Positions 12,141-22,653 of a stretch of 64,000 nt of DNA are shown in pieces (the stretch's first letter is position 1; every line of letters starts with the position of its first letter). This DNA comes from Platerodrilus igneus (taxonomy: Eukaryota; Arthropoda; Insecta; Coleoptera; Lycidae). Under the pieces are notes generated by a model. That model saw only the letters and a list, made by a program, of their open reading frames with translations. It was not told the DNA's origin and did not search any database. Where the stretch lies: the NCBI GenBank assembly GCA_036346225.1, contig JARFIW010001257.1:960001-1024000 (forward strand), written 5' to 3'. Both the position numbers and the translations under genes were made by a program.

Positions 12141-13854
12141 TGTTACGTTGGCTTGTAGCCGTGCGTAACACAAAGAAAAATCAAAGAAGTGACCGGGCTC
12201 AATCGGAGATTAGGGGGGGTTGTAGAAAGCAGACCAACATACAATGTGCGCGGCTGTAAGGAATTAGTAACAATACCTACAATAAAAAAAATTAGTCCTG
12301 CAAACCTGAAATAAAGAAAAAGCATAGCATGCTGATCGAGCATAGATTGTTCAGTACTTTGTAGAATGTAAAAAAAAACTGTTTGGATAATCTATATAAT
12401 ATAACAACGGTAAAAGCAATACAAAAAATTTTTAGTACAAAGTGAGGTAATATTGGGGAGTAGCAGAAACGTTTCCTCACACACCAATTAAACATAAATC
12501 AGACAAAATGTTAACAAAAGATAAATAGGTAAGACACAATTAATATGAGTAATCCAGTAGTAATGTTTTTTTTCTTCTTTTTTTTCTTTCTTAATAGCAG
12601 GCAATTCGATTGTAAAAGGTATCAGAACGACAAAGATATGGCAAAACAAACGGATAGGTATTTAAAGTAATAACAAGTAGGAAATAGTTCAACTTACAAA
12701 AAGGTCCTTCAGTAACGCTTCCTTGCAATTGAAGTGTGGGATTCACGATGTCCGGCACTAACGAAGCACTTCACCCTTGGCTGTGAGGATGTTGATGGAA
12801 CTTATCACACGTTACCCTAATCACACCTACGTATTTCACTGGTGTTAGCAGCAGACATTATCACGCGACGGAACTATGTAGCATTGGTAAATTTCTTGTT
12901 AATTCTATTTCCCGAGACAATAATTTCGAAATATTTTGTAGCACTAGTTTAATTTCAACTGGGACCAAATGTATATTATTTTCATAAACATCCAAAAAGC
13001 AGCGAGAAACTTCAACCAATACCTTTGTAAACCGGTAATCTGTTATATTTCGCCAATAACGAAATTTGCGCAAGCAGTGTTCTATTTTAGATTCTTTGGG
13101 GTTAGCAAATTCAGAAACTACAGTATCAACTGTATTTGGATAATCCAAAGTATGCACTATTCTGATAAAATAAAAAAAAGGGACCGCGAAACTAGATCAC
13201 ACACACAGTTTAAATATCAGAAGACAAAGCACCAAACAAAAAAACACAATGAGTAAAGCACGTGTATCACTAAAGTAAGTCCGTCAAATGTTCCGTAGAA
13301 CACGCGTGCAGGTCGAGTTTAACAAGTTCTACCACTTTTATTTCCAACAGAACATCAACTAAAAACAATTAGTAAGGCACGCGTAAGCAATAAAACCGTC
13401 CGTCAAATGTCCTTAAAACACACGTGCGTCGACCAAACACGTTCGCCTATAAACCATACTGCTTCAATCGAAATTAGCACTACCCTCTTTACAGTTAATA
13501 TACAACTCTTATTTTATAAGAAAAACCACTAAGATCGTGCCGTACTTGTTCAGGAACAATTCAAAAATTGATACCGCATTAAGGCTCACTATTGTCAAAG
13601 CAAACAGAAACAGTATTTTTAACGTAATTAATATATAGGAACCAAGAACAAAACAAAAACTACTCATCTGTTTATATCAACTCGTTGCTATTCCAACCTC
13701 TTATCGTCTCTTATCTAGACTTGTATATCCACATATTATAATACGACGCATTCGCCAACGAGATAATAAATATAAAATATAGAAATAGTAGTTACAGCAA
13801 TGTATTTACGAATTGGGTAGTGTAAAATGTTAAGCCATAAAAATGCACGTTACA
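12141..13854 (-). repeat. 3' LTR of the 9-kb Ty3 element
   Basis: Aligns end to end with 19,457-21,167. At 1.7 kb it is unusually long for a Ty3 LTR, and it contains a sense-strand ORF (12,861-13,157). Differences from the 5' LTR are mainly single substitutions and homopolymer or CA-repeat length changes, for example around 12,566-12,595. Confidence 0.95.
12861..13157 (-). CDS. ORF within the 3' LTR, function unknown
   Basis: A 98-codon ORF in the sense direction of the retrotransposon, starting MHTLDYPNTVDTVVSEF and ending NLPMLHSSVA. The same ORF occurs in the other LTR (20,175-20,519) with a longer N-terminus; a 1-base A-run difference cuts the extension here. The peptide is acidic-basic mixed with predicted helices and no membrane segment; no family recognised. 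LTR-encoded accessory proteins exist in some retroviruses, but they are rare, so a chance ORF in a long LTR is a real alternative. Confidence 0.3.
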   Translation of the reverse strand: MHTLDYPNTVDTVVSEFANPKESKIEHCLRKFRYWRNITDYRFTKVLVEVSRCFLDVYENNIHLVPVEIKLVLQNISKLLSREIELTRNLPMLHSSVA

Positions 13855-13866
13855 GATCCCCCCCTA
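13855..13866 (-). promoter_or_regulatory. Polypurine tract of the 9-kb Ty3 element
   Basis: The minus strand reads TAGGGGGGATC directly against the LTR start (TGTAACG), the expected second-strand priming site. Confidence 0.7.
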
Positions 13867-14611
13867 GCAAAATAAAGACGTCGGGGTGAAAGAAGAAAAA
13901 AAACGACAGACAAGGTTTATCCGGTTCGAAGGACCAATACCAGTATAAGAAAAGGAACATTTTTCTAAAAGACGACAAAGTCATCTATCGTAACCAACAA
14001 CGACAGAACAGGTAAAGAAAGCATCAAGTAGACACTCAAGGAGGATTAAAGGTCTTAGCTACTTTCAAAAACGTCAAAAGACGGATGTCTCCAAAAGGGA
14101 CATTTCTGTTCTCCACCTCAAAGAAAAGTTTTGGCTTCCCGCGGAGAAACCAAGAGAAAAGGAAAAAAACGAGGAAGAAAACTCGTAGCAAACCAACTAG
14201 ACGACACAACTGTCAACCTCAAGTGTGCAGCAAAGAAAGAACCAAGACAAAGAAAAGGGCAAAGGCAAGCTAGTACACAATCTAGAATACTTCCAACTGA
14301 GGTAACACAGATTCGTATGAAACGATTACTCAAGCAAAGTATGGCTAACAGACCTACAAAAGCGACCAAGTCGAAATACCTAAAGGAAAAGAAAATAGAT
14401 CTGAAGCCTACCTCAAGGAATGGATGTAGCAAGCGACTATAATAGTCAAATAGTGAACAAATGGTGGAACTAGCCAGAAGAAAAAGTCACGGGATGGGCT
14501 AGCTACAAAAAGATGAATAGGAATACGAAATGGGCGCCAGTGTTTTCGGACACAAGCTTATCAGAGAAAACACAAGACCAATAAGCCAAAAAAAAAAAAA
14601 ATTACAAGTCA
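13867..14611. other. Region between pol stop and 3' LTR, purine-rich on plus strand
   Basis: Non-coding on the element's sense strand. The plus strand is strikingly rich in A and G and holds an antisense ORF at 14131-14442 (103 codons, about one third Lys/Arg, starting MASRGETKRKGKKRGRK). The base composition alone can create a Lys/Arg-rich ORF, so it is not called as a gene. An A13 run occurs near 14,588-14,600. Confidence 0.5.
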
Positions 14612-15794
14612 TTAGGGATAGCGACACGTAGGGGTCAAAATAGAATCGGCCGTAGGGAGCCCTTTAGGATCCGGAGGTTTAGGATCAATGTCTGGAGGGT
14701 CTAAAGTTTTATCGGGTTTGAGGTCCTTAATATGCCAAGTACCCAGATCGTTACCAGAATCATCCGCTAAGATATAGGTCCACGGAGAAAGTTTAGTTCT
14801 AATAGTAAAGGGACCCACATATTTGGGAGCAAGTTTAGCATTGAAGTAGCGAGTAGCATCCGAAAGAACATAATTGCGTTTCCACACGCGATCGCCAGGC
14901 GATAAAGTTAAGGGACGACGACGAAGATCGTAATGTTTAGCATTTTTCTTGTATGCTAAGGAAAGGCGTTTCGAAATTTCTTCACGAAGTGACTCAAATT
15001 TGACTAAGTCAGTAGGAGGAATAGGACGTTCGGGATCCATAAGAACATCATCAGGATCAAGAGGTTTTCCAAAATGATCGCCGTAGAGAACATGCTCACG
15101 ACCATATAGAGCAAAATACGGGAGTAACCAATAACCTCATGTTTAAGCGTTCGAATAGCGCAACCAATTTTGCTAAATTAACGTCCCACCGACGTTGATT
15201 ATCAGAAACGTAAGAAGAAATCATAGTTTTCAGGACTCTATTAATACGTTCGGCCGGATTCGCCTGAGGATGATAGCGAGCATTAAACAGAATTTTTGTT
15301 CGATAAGAATCACAGAGTTTAGTGAAAATATTACTACGAAATTGTACACCATTGTCCGCAATTAGATACTGAGGAGTACCATACACCAGGAAAATATTTT
15401 CCTCAATGGTTCGAGCAACAGCAGCGGCCGTAGACGCACGTAGAGGAAAGATACAAGCATATTTTGTAAAACAATCGGCAACAACTAAAATGAAAGAATT
15501 TCCTTTAGAGGATCTAGGAAGAGGTCCGACAATATCAGTACATAGGACTTGCCAAGGACGAGTGGCAGTAGCACGAGGAGACATAAAGACAGGAGGTTTC
15601 TTTTGTTCGACTTTGTGTGCAGAGCAAATTTTACAACGACGGACGTATCGAGCAACAGCGGCTCTAAGTTTAGGCCAATAGTAACGCATGAAAATTTTAG
15701 AGACAGTTTTGTGGACACCAGGGTGACCTGAAGTAGGTAGATCATGATTTTCGTATAGAACCCTATTCCGTTGTTCGCTGGGAACTACTAACTT
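14612..15794 (-). pseudogene. pol: Integrase of the 9-kb Ty3 element
   Basis: Zinc-binding N-domain: HPGVHKTV (HX3H) and CKICSAHK (CX2C). Core catalytic triad: Asp in LCTDIVGPLP, Asp in LIADNGVQF, Glu in HPQANPAERINRVL. The C-terminal ORF 14612-15040 has a GPF module, KYVGPFTIRTKL. All catalytic residues are intact. Two compensating one-base shifts break the frame: one at the AAAA run near 15,168 and one at a C run near 15,120. Translation ends in a Pro/Asp-rich tail. It would insert the element cDNA. Confidence 0.88.
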
Positions 15795-16385
15795 TCAATC
15801 GTCTTGAGGAGGTTGGAGCAAAGACTGTTTAGGTTTTACATGTTTGTATAGTAATTCGTTTTCCACATGCCAGTTACTGTATAGTTTAGGATTGGAATTA
15901 ACGCGAGTCCGTAGCTTAAGATACCAAGGATCCAAAATTGGCAGAGTAATAGAAGATTTAGGAAAGTCATCAATTAAGTCAATTTTAGGTACTGAGCGAG
16001 ATAAGGCATCGGGGACGATGTTTTCTTTACCTTTACGATGTACGATGGTGAAGTTATATTGTTGAAGTCGTACAGACCAACGAGCTAAACGACCGTTGGG
16101 GCTTTGTAGATTATTCAGCCAGATAAGCGAGTGGTGATCCGTGATCACAGTAAAGTGAGAATCCTCGATATAGGGACGAAATTTCTCAATTGCCCATATA
16201 ACATCAAGACATTCTTTTTCGGTGGCGCTATAGTTGCGTTCCGCCTTTTTAAGAGAACAGCTAATGTAGCTAATGACTTTTTCGTCATCACCCTGTTGTT
16301 GAGTCAGCACAGCACCTAGACCAAAATCAGAGGCATCAGTCTGTATAGTAAAGGGCAAAAAAAAATCAGGACAACTCATCACCCG
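15795..16385 (-). pseudogene. pol: RNase H of the 9-kb Ty3 element
   Basis: The ORF 15795-16382 contains the RNase H catalytic set: Asp in QTDASDFGLGAVL, Glu in SATEKECLDVIWA and Asp in TVITDHHSLIWL, plus the conserved GRLARWSVRLQQYNF and the HRKGKENIVPDALSR tether motif. It would degrade the RNA strand after reverse transcription. It ends at a TGA where a Trp codon is expected (DD-W-KLVV context); the following integrase continues in the same frame, so this is a single nonsense change. A one-base shift near 16,385 separates it from RT. Confidence 0.88.
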
Positions 16386-17300
16386 TTACCAAGTGTTCTT
16401 TCAGCAGCTTAAACGCCTGCTGGCATTCCGAAGACCAATCAAATTTAGAATTGTTCTTAGTCAAAGCAGTAATTGGAGCAGTAAGAGCAGAAAAATTTGG
16501 GATAAAGCGACGATACCACGAGCACATACCAACTATACGTCGTACTTCAGTTACAGTAATAGGAGGAGGAAGATTAAGAATGGCCGAAACTTTTTCTGGG
16601 TCGACATGGAGTTCATGACAATTTACTACGTATCCCAGATAACGGAGTTCCGGTCGGCATATAATGCATTTATCTCTGCGAAGAGTAAGACCTGCAGAAT
16701 TTAAACGAAAAAGCACTTTCTGTAGTACCACCAAATGTTGTTCGAAAGTAGGGGTAGCATGATCACATCATCTAAGTATGCGAAACAGAAAGGTTCGAGA
16801 TCAGCACCAAGCACACGATCTATAAGTCGCTGAAATGTCGCTGGAGAATTATGAAGACCAAATGGCATTTTAGTAAACTGGTATAAACCTCTACCAGGCA
16901 CCGTAAATGCAGTAATCGCTTTAGAATTAGAAGAAAGAGGTATTTGCCAATAAGCAGAGCGAATGTCCAAACTAGTTAAGAATTTTGCGTCTCTAAGACG
17001 GTCTAGAATCGTAGAAATATAAGGAAGGGGGATAGGCATCTTTTTCTGTAACATCATTGACCTTTCTAAAATCGATGCAGAAACGATATGTGCCATCTTT
17101 CTTAGGCACCATAACAATAGGGCTAGACCAAGCGCTATTAGATGGTTCTACAACACCACTTTCTAGCATCTCATCCAGAGCTTGATTGACATGTCGATGT
17201 ACCGTAGGGGACATGGGATAATATCGTTGCTTGATAGGACTAGATGTAGTACGGATCTGATGTTCAATGAGATTAGTACAGCCCAAAGGTAAAGTATCAT
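16386..17300 (-). pseudogene. pol: Reverse transcriptase of the 9-kb Ty3 element
   Basis: RT blocks run over three frames: SPIVMVPKKDGTYRFCIDFR (fingers), SLDIRSAYWQIPL with the first catalytic Asp, GLYQFTKMPFGLHNSPATF, and FAYLDDVI with the YLDD box. The connection region (LRYLGYVV, VRRIVGMCSWYRRFIPNFS) follows. Frame breaks are single-base: a five-C run at about 17,029-17,033 (where DAYPLPYIST is expected) and a missing base near 16,760 just after the YLDD box. The catalytic residues are present. Confidence 0.9.
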
Positions 17301-17880
17301 CTTTAGGAAACATCTGTTGGACTATACGAGACAATTCGGATTGTTGCATGATCGACAGATCGGAAAGAGCATTGATCTGACTGATCGAGACAGTAGAAGA
17401 AGAACCGAAAGTCCATTGACCCGTTCGAAAATCTGGGACAACACCCATAGATTTCCAGAAGTCAATGCCTAAGATCAGAGACTGAGAAATAGAAGGAACG
17501 ACTAGGACGTCAAGAAGAATAGTTTTATTTTCGACCGACATGGGTAAAGTAAGTGACCCGAGAATGTCACAAGCTTGACCATTGGCTACCGTACAGCTGT
17601 GGATCTCCGTTTGGGACAAAGGCAAAGAAAGAGAATAGAAGATATCCCAACCAGGACCACCAATAATAGTACGAGAAGCGCCAGAATCAAGCAAGCCCTT
17701 AAATTCGATGTCGAAAATAGTAACAGTAAGATAAGGTCTGTCGTCCTCACGAGAACTAGCTAAAATAAAATCCAGAACATATTTAGATCGGTCATCAAGA
17801 CCAGAGAAATGATTTTCTGAGGAAATAATAGGTACCGAGACAACTGTAGAAGGAATCGGGTCGGTTTCTCGGCTTAGCGA
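17301..17880 (-). pseudogene. pol: Aspartic protease domain of the 9-kb Ty3 element
   Basis: The protein at 17,640-17,730 reads FKGLLDSGASRTIIGG, with the DSGA active site of Ty3-type pepsin-like proteases. Downstream SLILGIDFWKSMGV matches the conserved hydrophobic ILG(I/M)D(F/W) motif. It would cleave the Gag-Pol polyprotein in the particle. It shares one frame with the zinc knuckles upstream and the start of RT downstream, so Gag-Pol was probably one continuous ORF. Confidence 0.88.
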
Positions 17881-19157
17881 CTCGATCGGTAGTTTAAATT
17901 TCTTGTTACAACTCGTACAATTGGTACGGGTAACATTAGGTTTACCACAACCATAGCAATGAAGTATTTGAGGTTTAGAACAGGAAGGAGACTTGTGTCC
18001 TCGTTGGCCACAGTTCCAACAAGTAACGGAAGAATTAGAAATATTTTTAGGAGCATCACTTGCACCAGGTGCAAGTGTTTTCGAAATAGTAACACCAGAA
18101 TGGGGAGGGACATAAGCAGAAGTAAGTTTGCTGCGGACCACAGAACCTGTATAAGCTAAGTCAGGCTCTAGGAGTTGAGAAAAGTTCAGAGCAGGAGGAG
18201 ACTTGAAATTATCGGCTTGTATTTTGCGCTGTTCTAGTCTGCGACCTACACGCAAAAGTTCCGTAATAGTATTCAGATCAAGCAAAGCTAATTTGGTTTG
18301 GTAGAAAGGGGTAAGATTTGGTAAAATAATTTCGAGTTTCTGTGGTTCAGAGAGAGAGAGATTGTTAGACGAGCAAATAAATTTTCCATCGTAGCTAAAT
18401 ATACACCCATAGACTCTGAGGGACCCATAGTACGTTGCTTTATTTTTTCTAAAAGTTTTTCGTTGTAATTAACGGGTTGAAATTCTTCCCTTAATAGTCG
18501 AATAACATCTTGCCAATTAGTTAGGAATTTTCTATTCGCTCTGAATAAAATTAAAGCTTTTCCCGAAAGTAAGTCTGATGCCGAAGAAAATAGTTGAGAA
18601 GCAGAAACGTTGCGTGCCGAGCATAATTCGTCCACGCGTAATAGAAATGCATTTAAAGACATACGGTCATCACCCGAAAATTTTAAGTCCCATTTAGACA
18701 CCAGCTGTCCATAACCAGACGTAGCAATTGATTTAGAAATAGATATAGGTATAGGTAATTCATCAGAAGATTCAGCAGAAATAAGATCATCCTCAGTATC
18801 AGTAATAGTCGGATTAATAGTAGCCGTAGAAACAAGTGGTACCCTAGGTGAAGTGGAAGAACGTCTAAAGCGACGGTATAATCTATCGCAATCACTGCGT
18901 AAATTACTAACACATAGCAACAACTTTCGCTGTGTTACTGTTTCAGCGTCAGAAGTAACATTCATGCGTTGGATTCTCCCTTTGAGATGCATAGCAAGGC
19001 TAATAATACGTTTGCCGTCGGCAGTTGAAATATCACCATTAAAATCTTTACTTTTCGTAGTTAATTCAGTTAAACCTTCAGTCACGGCTTTATTATCAGT
19101 CTGAAAATCGATACCAGATTTAAGTGGACTTAGAGTTTCAGAAGATTCCATTTTCAA
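17881..19157 (-). pseudogene. gag: Gag of the 9-kb Ty3 element
   Basis: Starts MKMESSETLSPLKSGID at 19,157. The capsid-like region (LVSKWDLKFSGDDRMSLNAF, then DVIRLLREEFQP and MGVYLATMENLFARL) matches the retrotransposon Gag domain. It ends with two zinc knuckles at about 17,920-18,020: CWNCGQRGHKSPSC is a full CCHC; CYGCGKPNVTRTNC lacks the His. The frame changes at an AG-dinucleotide run (about 18,350-18,362), so the first ORF stops at 18,288 while the true reading continues in the next frame. Gag forms the particle and packages the RNA. Related in sequence to the Gag at 31,244-32,547. Confidence 0.88.
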
Positions 19158-19429
19158 AAAAAATTCCTAAAGGATTTACGAAGTTCGGATACAGGTACCT
19201 TTGCATCGAACCCACGAGAACCGACTTCATATTTGAGTTCAGCTTCATGTAAACGATCAACTTTTAATTTCCAATAGTCCCCCATTACTACAGAATCCAC
19301 AAACACCCAAATATTTAAAGACACAAAAACGAATTATTAGGCTTGTTCGATAGAGAAACTAAATTAACGGAATAACTAAATACTAAACAAAATCCAGTTC
19401 AGACGAGAAGGAGAAAAAAAAATAATTTC

Positions 19430-19449
19430 GAGCCCCACGTTGGGCGCCA
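19430..19449 (-). promoter_or_regulatory. Primer-binding site for tRNA-Lys
   Basis: Seven bases inside the 5' LTR, the sense strand reads TGGCGCCCAACGTGGGGC. Its complement equals the 3' end of insect tRNA-Lys (CUU), including CCA, as I remember that tRNA. This is where reverse transcription starts. The perfect match agrees with a young element. Confidence 0.85.
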
Positions 19450-19456
19450 AAATTTA

Positions 19457-21167
19457 TGTTACGTTGGCTTGTAGCCGTGCGTAACACAAAGAAAAATCAA
19501 AGAAGTGACCGGGCTCAATCGGTGATTAGGGGGGGTTGTAGAAAGCAGACCAACATATAATGTGAGCGGCTGTAAGGAATTGGTAACAATACCTGCAATA
19601 AAAAAAAATTAGTCCTGCAAACCTGAAATAAAGAAAAAGCATAGCATGCTGATCGAGCATAGATTGTTCAGTACTTTGTAGAATGTAAAAAAAACTGTTT
19701 GGATAATCTATATAATATAACAACGGTAAAAGCAATACAAAAAATTTTTAGTACAAAGTGAGGTAATATTGGGGAGTAGCAGAAACGTTTCCTCACACAC
19801 CAATTAAACATAAATCAGACAAAATGTTAACAAAAGATAAATAGGTAAGACACAATTAATATGAGTAATCCAGTAGTAATGTTTTTTTTTCTTTTTTTTT
19901 TTTCTTAATAGCAGGCAATTTGATTGTAAAAGGTATCAGAACGACAAAGATATGGCAAAACAAACGAATAGATATTTAAAGTAATAACAAGTAGGAAATA
20001 GTTTAACTTACAAAAAGGTCCTTCAGTAACGCTTCCTTGCAATTGAAGTGTGGGATTCACGATGTCCGGCACTAACGAAGCACTTCACCCTTGGCTGTGA
20101 GGATGTTGATGGAACTTATCACACGTTACCCTAATCACACCTACGTATTTCACTGGTGTTATCAGCAGACATTATCACGCGACGGAACTATGTAGCATTG
20201 GTAAATTTCTTGTTAATTCTATTTCCCGAGACAATAATTTCGAAATATTTTGTAGCACTAGTTTAATTTCAACTGGGACCAAATGTATATTATTTTCATA
20301 AACATCCAAAAAGCAGCGAGAAACTTCAACCAATACCTTTGTAAACCGGTAATCTGTTATATTTCGCCAATAACGAAATTTGCGCAAGCAATGTTCTATT
20401 TTAGATTCTTTGGGGTTAGCAAATTCAGAAACTACAGTATCAACTGTATTTGGATAATCCAAAGTATGCACTACTCTGATAAAATAAAAATAAAGGGACC
20501 GCGAAACTAGATCACACACAGTTTAAATATCAGAAGACAAAGCACCAAACAAAAAAACACAATGAGTAAAGCACGTGTATCACTAAAGTAAGTCCGTCAA
20601 ATGTTCCGTAGAACACGCGTGCAGGTCGAGTTTAACAAGTTCTACCACTTTTATTTCCAACAGAACATCAACTAAAAACAATTAGTAAGGCACGCGTAAA
20701 CAATAAAACCGTCCGTCAAATGTCCTTAAAACACACGTGCGTCGACCAAACACGTTCGCCTATAAACCATACTGCTTCAATCGAAATTAGCACTACCCTC
20801 TCTACAGTTAATATACAACTCTTATTTTATAAGAAAAACCACTAAGATCGTGCCGTACTTGTTCAGGAACAATTCAAAAATTGATACCGCATTAAGGCTC
20901 ACTATTGTCAAAGCAAACAGAAACAGCATTTTTAACGTAATTAATATATAGGAACCAAGAACAAAACAAAAACTACTCATCTGTTTATATCAACTCGTTG
21001 CTATTCCAACCTCTTATCGTCTCTTATCTAGACTTGTATATCCACATATTATAATACGACGCATTCGCCAACGAGATAATAAATATAAAATATAGAAATT
21101 GTAGTTACAGCAATGTATTTACGAATTGGGTAGTGTAAAATGTTAAGCCATAAAAATGCACGTTACA
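19457..21167 (-). repeat. 5' LTR of the 9-kb Ty3 element
   Basis: Partner of 12,141-13,854, about 1% diverged. It would hold the promoter for the genomic RNA on the minus strand. Followed directly by the AGCC duplication and then by integrase codons of the interrupted host gypsy. Confidence 0.95.
20175..20519 (-). CDS. ORF within the 5' LTR, function unknown
   Basis: A 114-codon version of the LTR ORF, starting MCDLVSRSLYFYFIRVV. Compared with the 3' LTR copy, the shared part differs by one silent change (His codon) and one Val/Ile exchange. This is too little variation to judge selection. Confidence 0.3.
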   Translation of the reverse strand: MCDLVSRSLYFYFIRVVHTLDYPNTVDTVVSEFANPKESKIEHCLRKFRYWRNITDYRFTKVLVEVSRCFLDVYENNIHLVPVEIKLVLQNISKLLSREIELTRNLPMLHSSVA

Positions 21168-21171
21168 AGCC

Positions 21172-22621
21172 TATCGACATAACTTTCGCCTACGTCCTCT
21201 CCAGGTTTCCTACCGAACTCAAAGTCACGTGGTAAACGTATCTTGCGTTCCAGCATGGCACATTCAGGAATGTATCCAGTACTTCCGTGTACCGCAGATT
21301 TATAGGTCAATAAAAATAGATGAATGTATTGGTCCTAGTCCCTTTGATGTTCAGAGATTATTTTGGGGAAATACTTTTTTAAGGTGTGGTTTATGAGTTC
21401 TACCATATCAGATTGATGGTGCAACGGCATCGTTCTGGGCTTTGTCATCCGCAGCAACTGGCAAACTTCTTGAAATAGCATCGACTTAAAATTTCTGTTC
21501 TGGTCAGCGTGCAGCTTCAACAGTATTCCAAAATGGCAGAAACGTTCTGCGACTAGTATGTCAGTGATAGTTGCTGCTTTTTTGTTTGGTCTATTTTTAA
21601 AGTAGACCATGGCTACTAAGATGAATTTATTTCCAGAGTCAATTCGTGGGAATGAGCATGTGGTGTCAATTGCTACTTTTTGTCTTATGGGCGCTTTCCA
21701 GTTACCAAACGGCGCACACATTCGACACTCCTTGCACCATTCCCTGACGTTTTCCTTGCAGCCTACGCAATAAAATTCTTTATTGACATTCTCTACAGTT
21801 TTTGACGTCAATGTGCCGGCTGGACGTCCCATTATGAGATGTCCTAAAACCTCGGACATCTGACTTATGAGAACCACCACCTCAAACACACTCACGGATC
21901 CATCTTTTCTTTTCAGGAATCGTACCAAGATCCCATCTTCTATCTCCAAGGAAATCCACTGTGTCCAGTACGACTTCAGTGTGCTATTTATTGGGCTAAC
22001 ATTCTACCACGATGGACGTTCTCTTTTCATTTTGTAAACCATAACGGCGCTTACAGTTTGCGTTATTCTGTTGTTTGGTCCTCAGCTGCTGTGGCTGCCA
22101 ATAGTCTTTAATTACGGTTGTTCGCAAAAGTGATCACATATCGTGTTTAGCCATGAACAATGGCTACAATCTTTAGGACAAGGTCGTGTCAACAACGTAT
22201 CTGCTCTACGTTGACTTGAACTCGCTTGATATTCAGTTCGAAATCATACTCCTATAGCTTTTCTATTCATCTTGTGACCTGTCATTCCGGGCTCTTGAAC
22301 TGCAGTAGCCACTTCAGCACTGCGTGATCTGTTCTCAGGTGAAGTTTTCGACCATATAAATACTTATAAATGTGCTCTATTTAATTTGTAATAACCAACA
22401 GTTCTTTCTTTCTAATGCAGTAGTTGCTTTCCCGCTTTGAGAGCACCTTGCTTTAATAACCAATCACTTTTTCTTGTACGTTCTGTATCTGGAACAACAC
22501 ATTTCCAGCATTACTTACGTACGTGTCTAATATGAATTTGCCTTCTAACCGAAGGTAACTTAAAAGCGAAGTTGCAGTTAATAAATGTTTTAGCTGTTGG
22601 AACGCATTTTGACAACCTTTG

Positions 22622-22622
<1 letters not shown>
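21172..22622 (-). pseudogene. pol: Old Ty3/gypsy element, RNase H and integrase
   Basis: On the minus strand from 22,622: NKGCQNAFQQLKHLL, then RNase H (SNYCIRKKELLVIT, YLYGRKLHLRTDHAVLKWLL), then integrase. The integrase ORF 21335-21949 has a CX2C site (CKECRMC), Asp in VAIDTTCSF, Asp in LHADQNRNF and Glu in SDMVELINHTL. The last codons before the 9-kb insertion read FEFGRKPGEDVGESYVDRL and continue at 12,140. Numerous stops. The upstream end is cut exactly at a (TA)n tract by a nested element. Confidence 0.88.

Positions 22623-22653
<31 letters not shown>

Larger units (their letters stand above)
12141..21167 (-). mobile_element. Ty3/gypsy LTR retrotransposon, 9,027 bp, nested in the old gypsy
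   Basis: A complete structural element: LTRs of 1,714 and 1,711 bp, each beginning TGTTACG and ending CGTTACA on the plus strand; a 4-bp target duplication AGCC (12,137-12,140 and 21,168-21,171); a primer-binding site and a polypurine tract in the right places. Inside, on the minus strand, are gag, protease, RT, RNase H and integrase in Ty3 order. I count about 17 substitutions between the LTRs, near 1%, so insertion is fairly recent. Yet gag-pol is interrupted by one nonsense codon and several 1-2 base shifts. It splits the integrase of an older gypsy element. No env. Confidence 0.95.
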
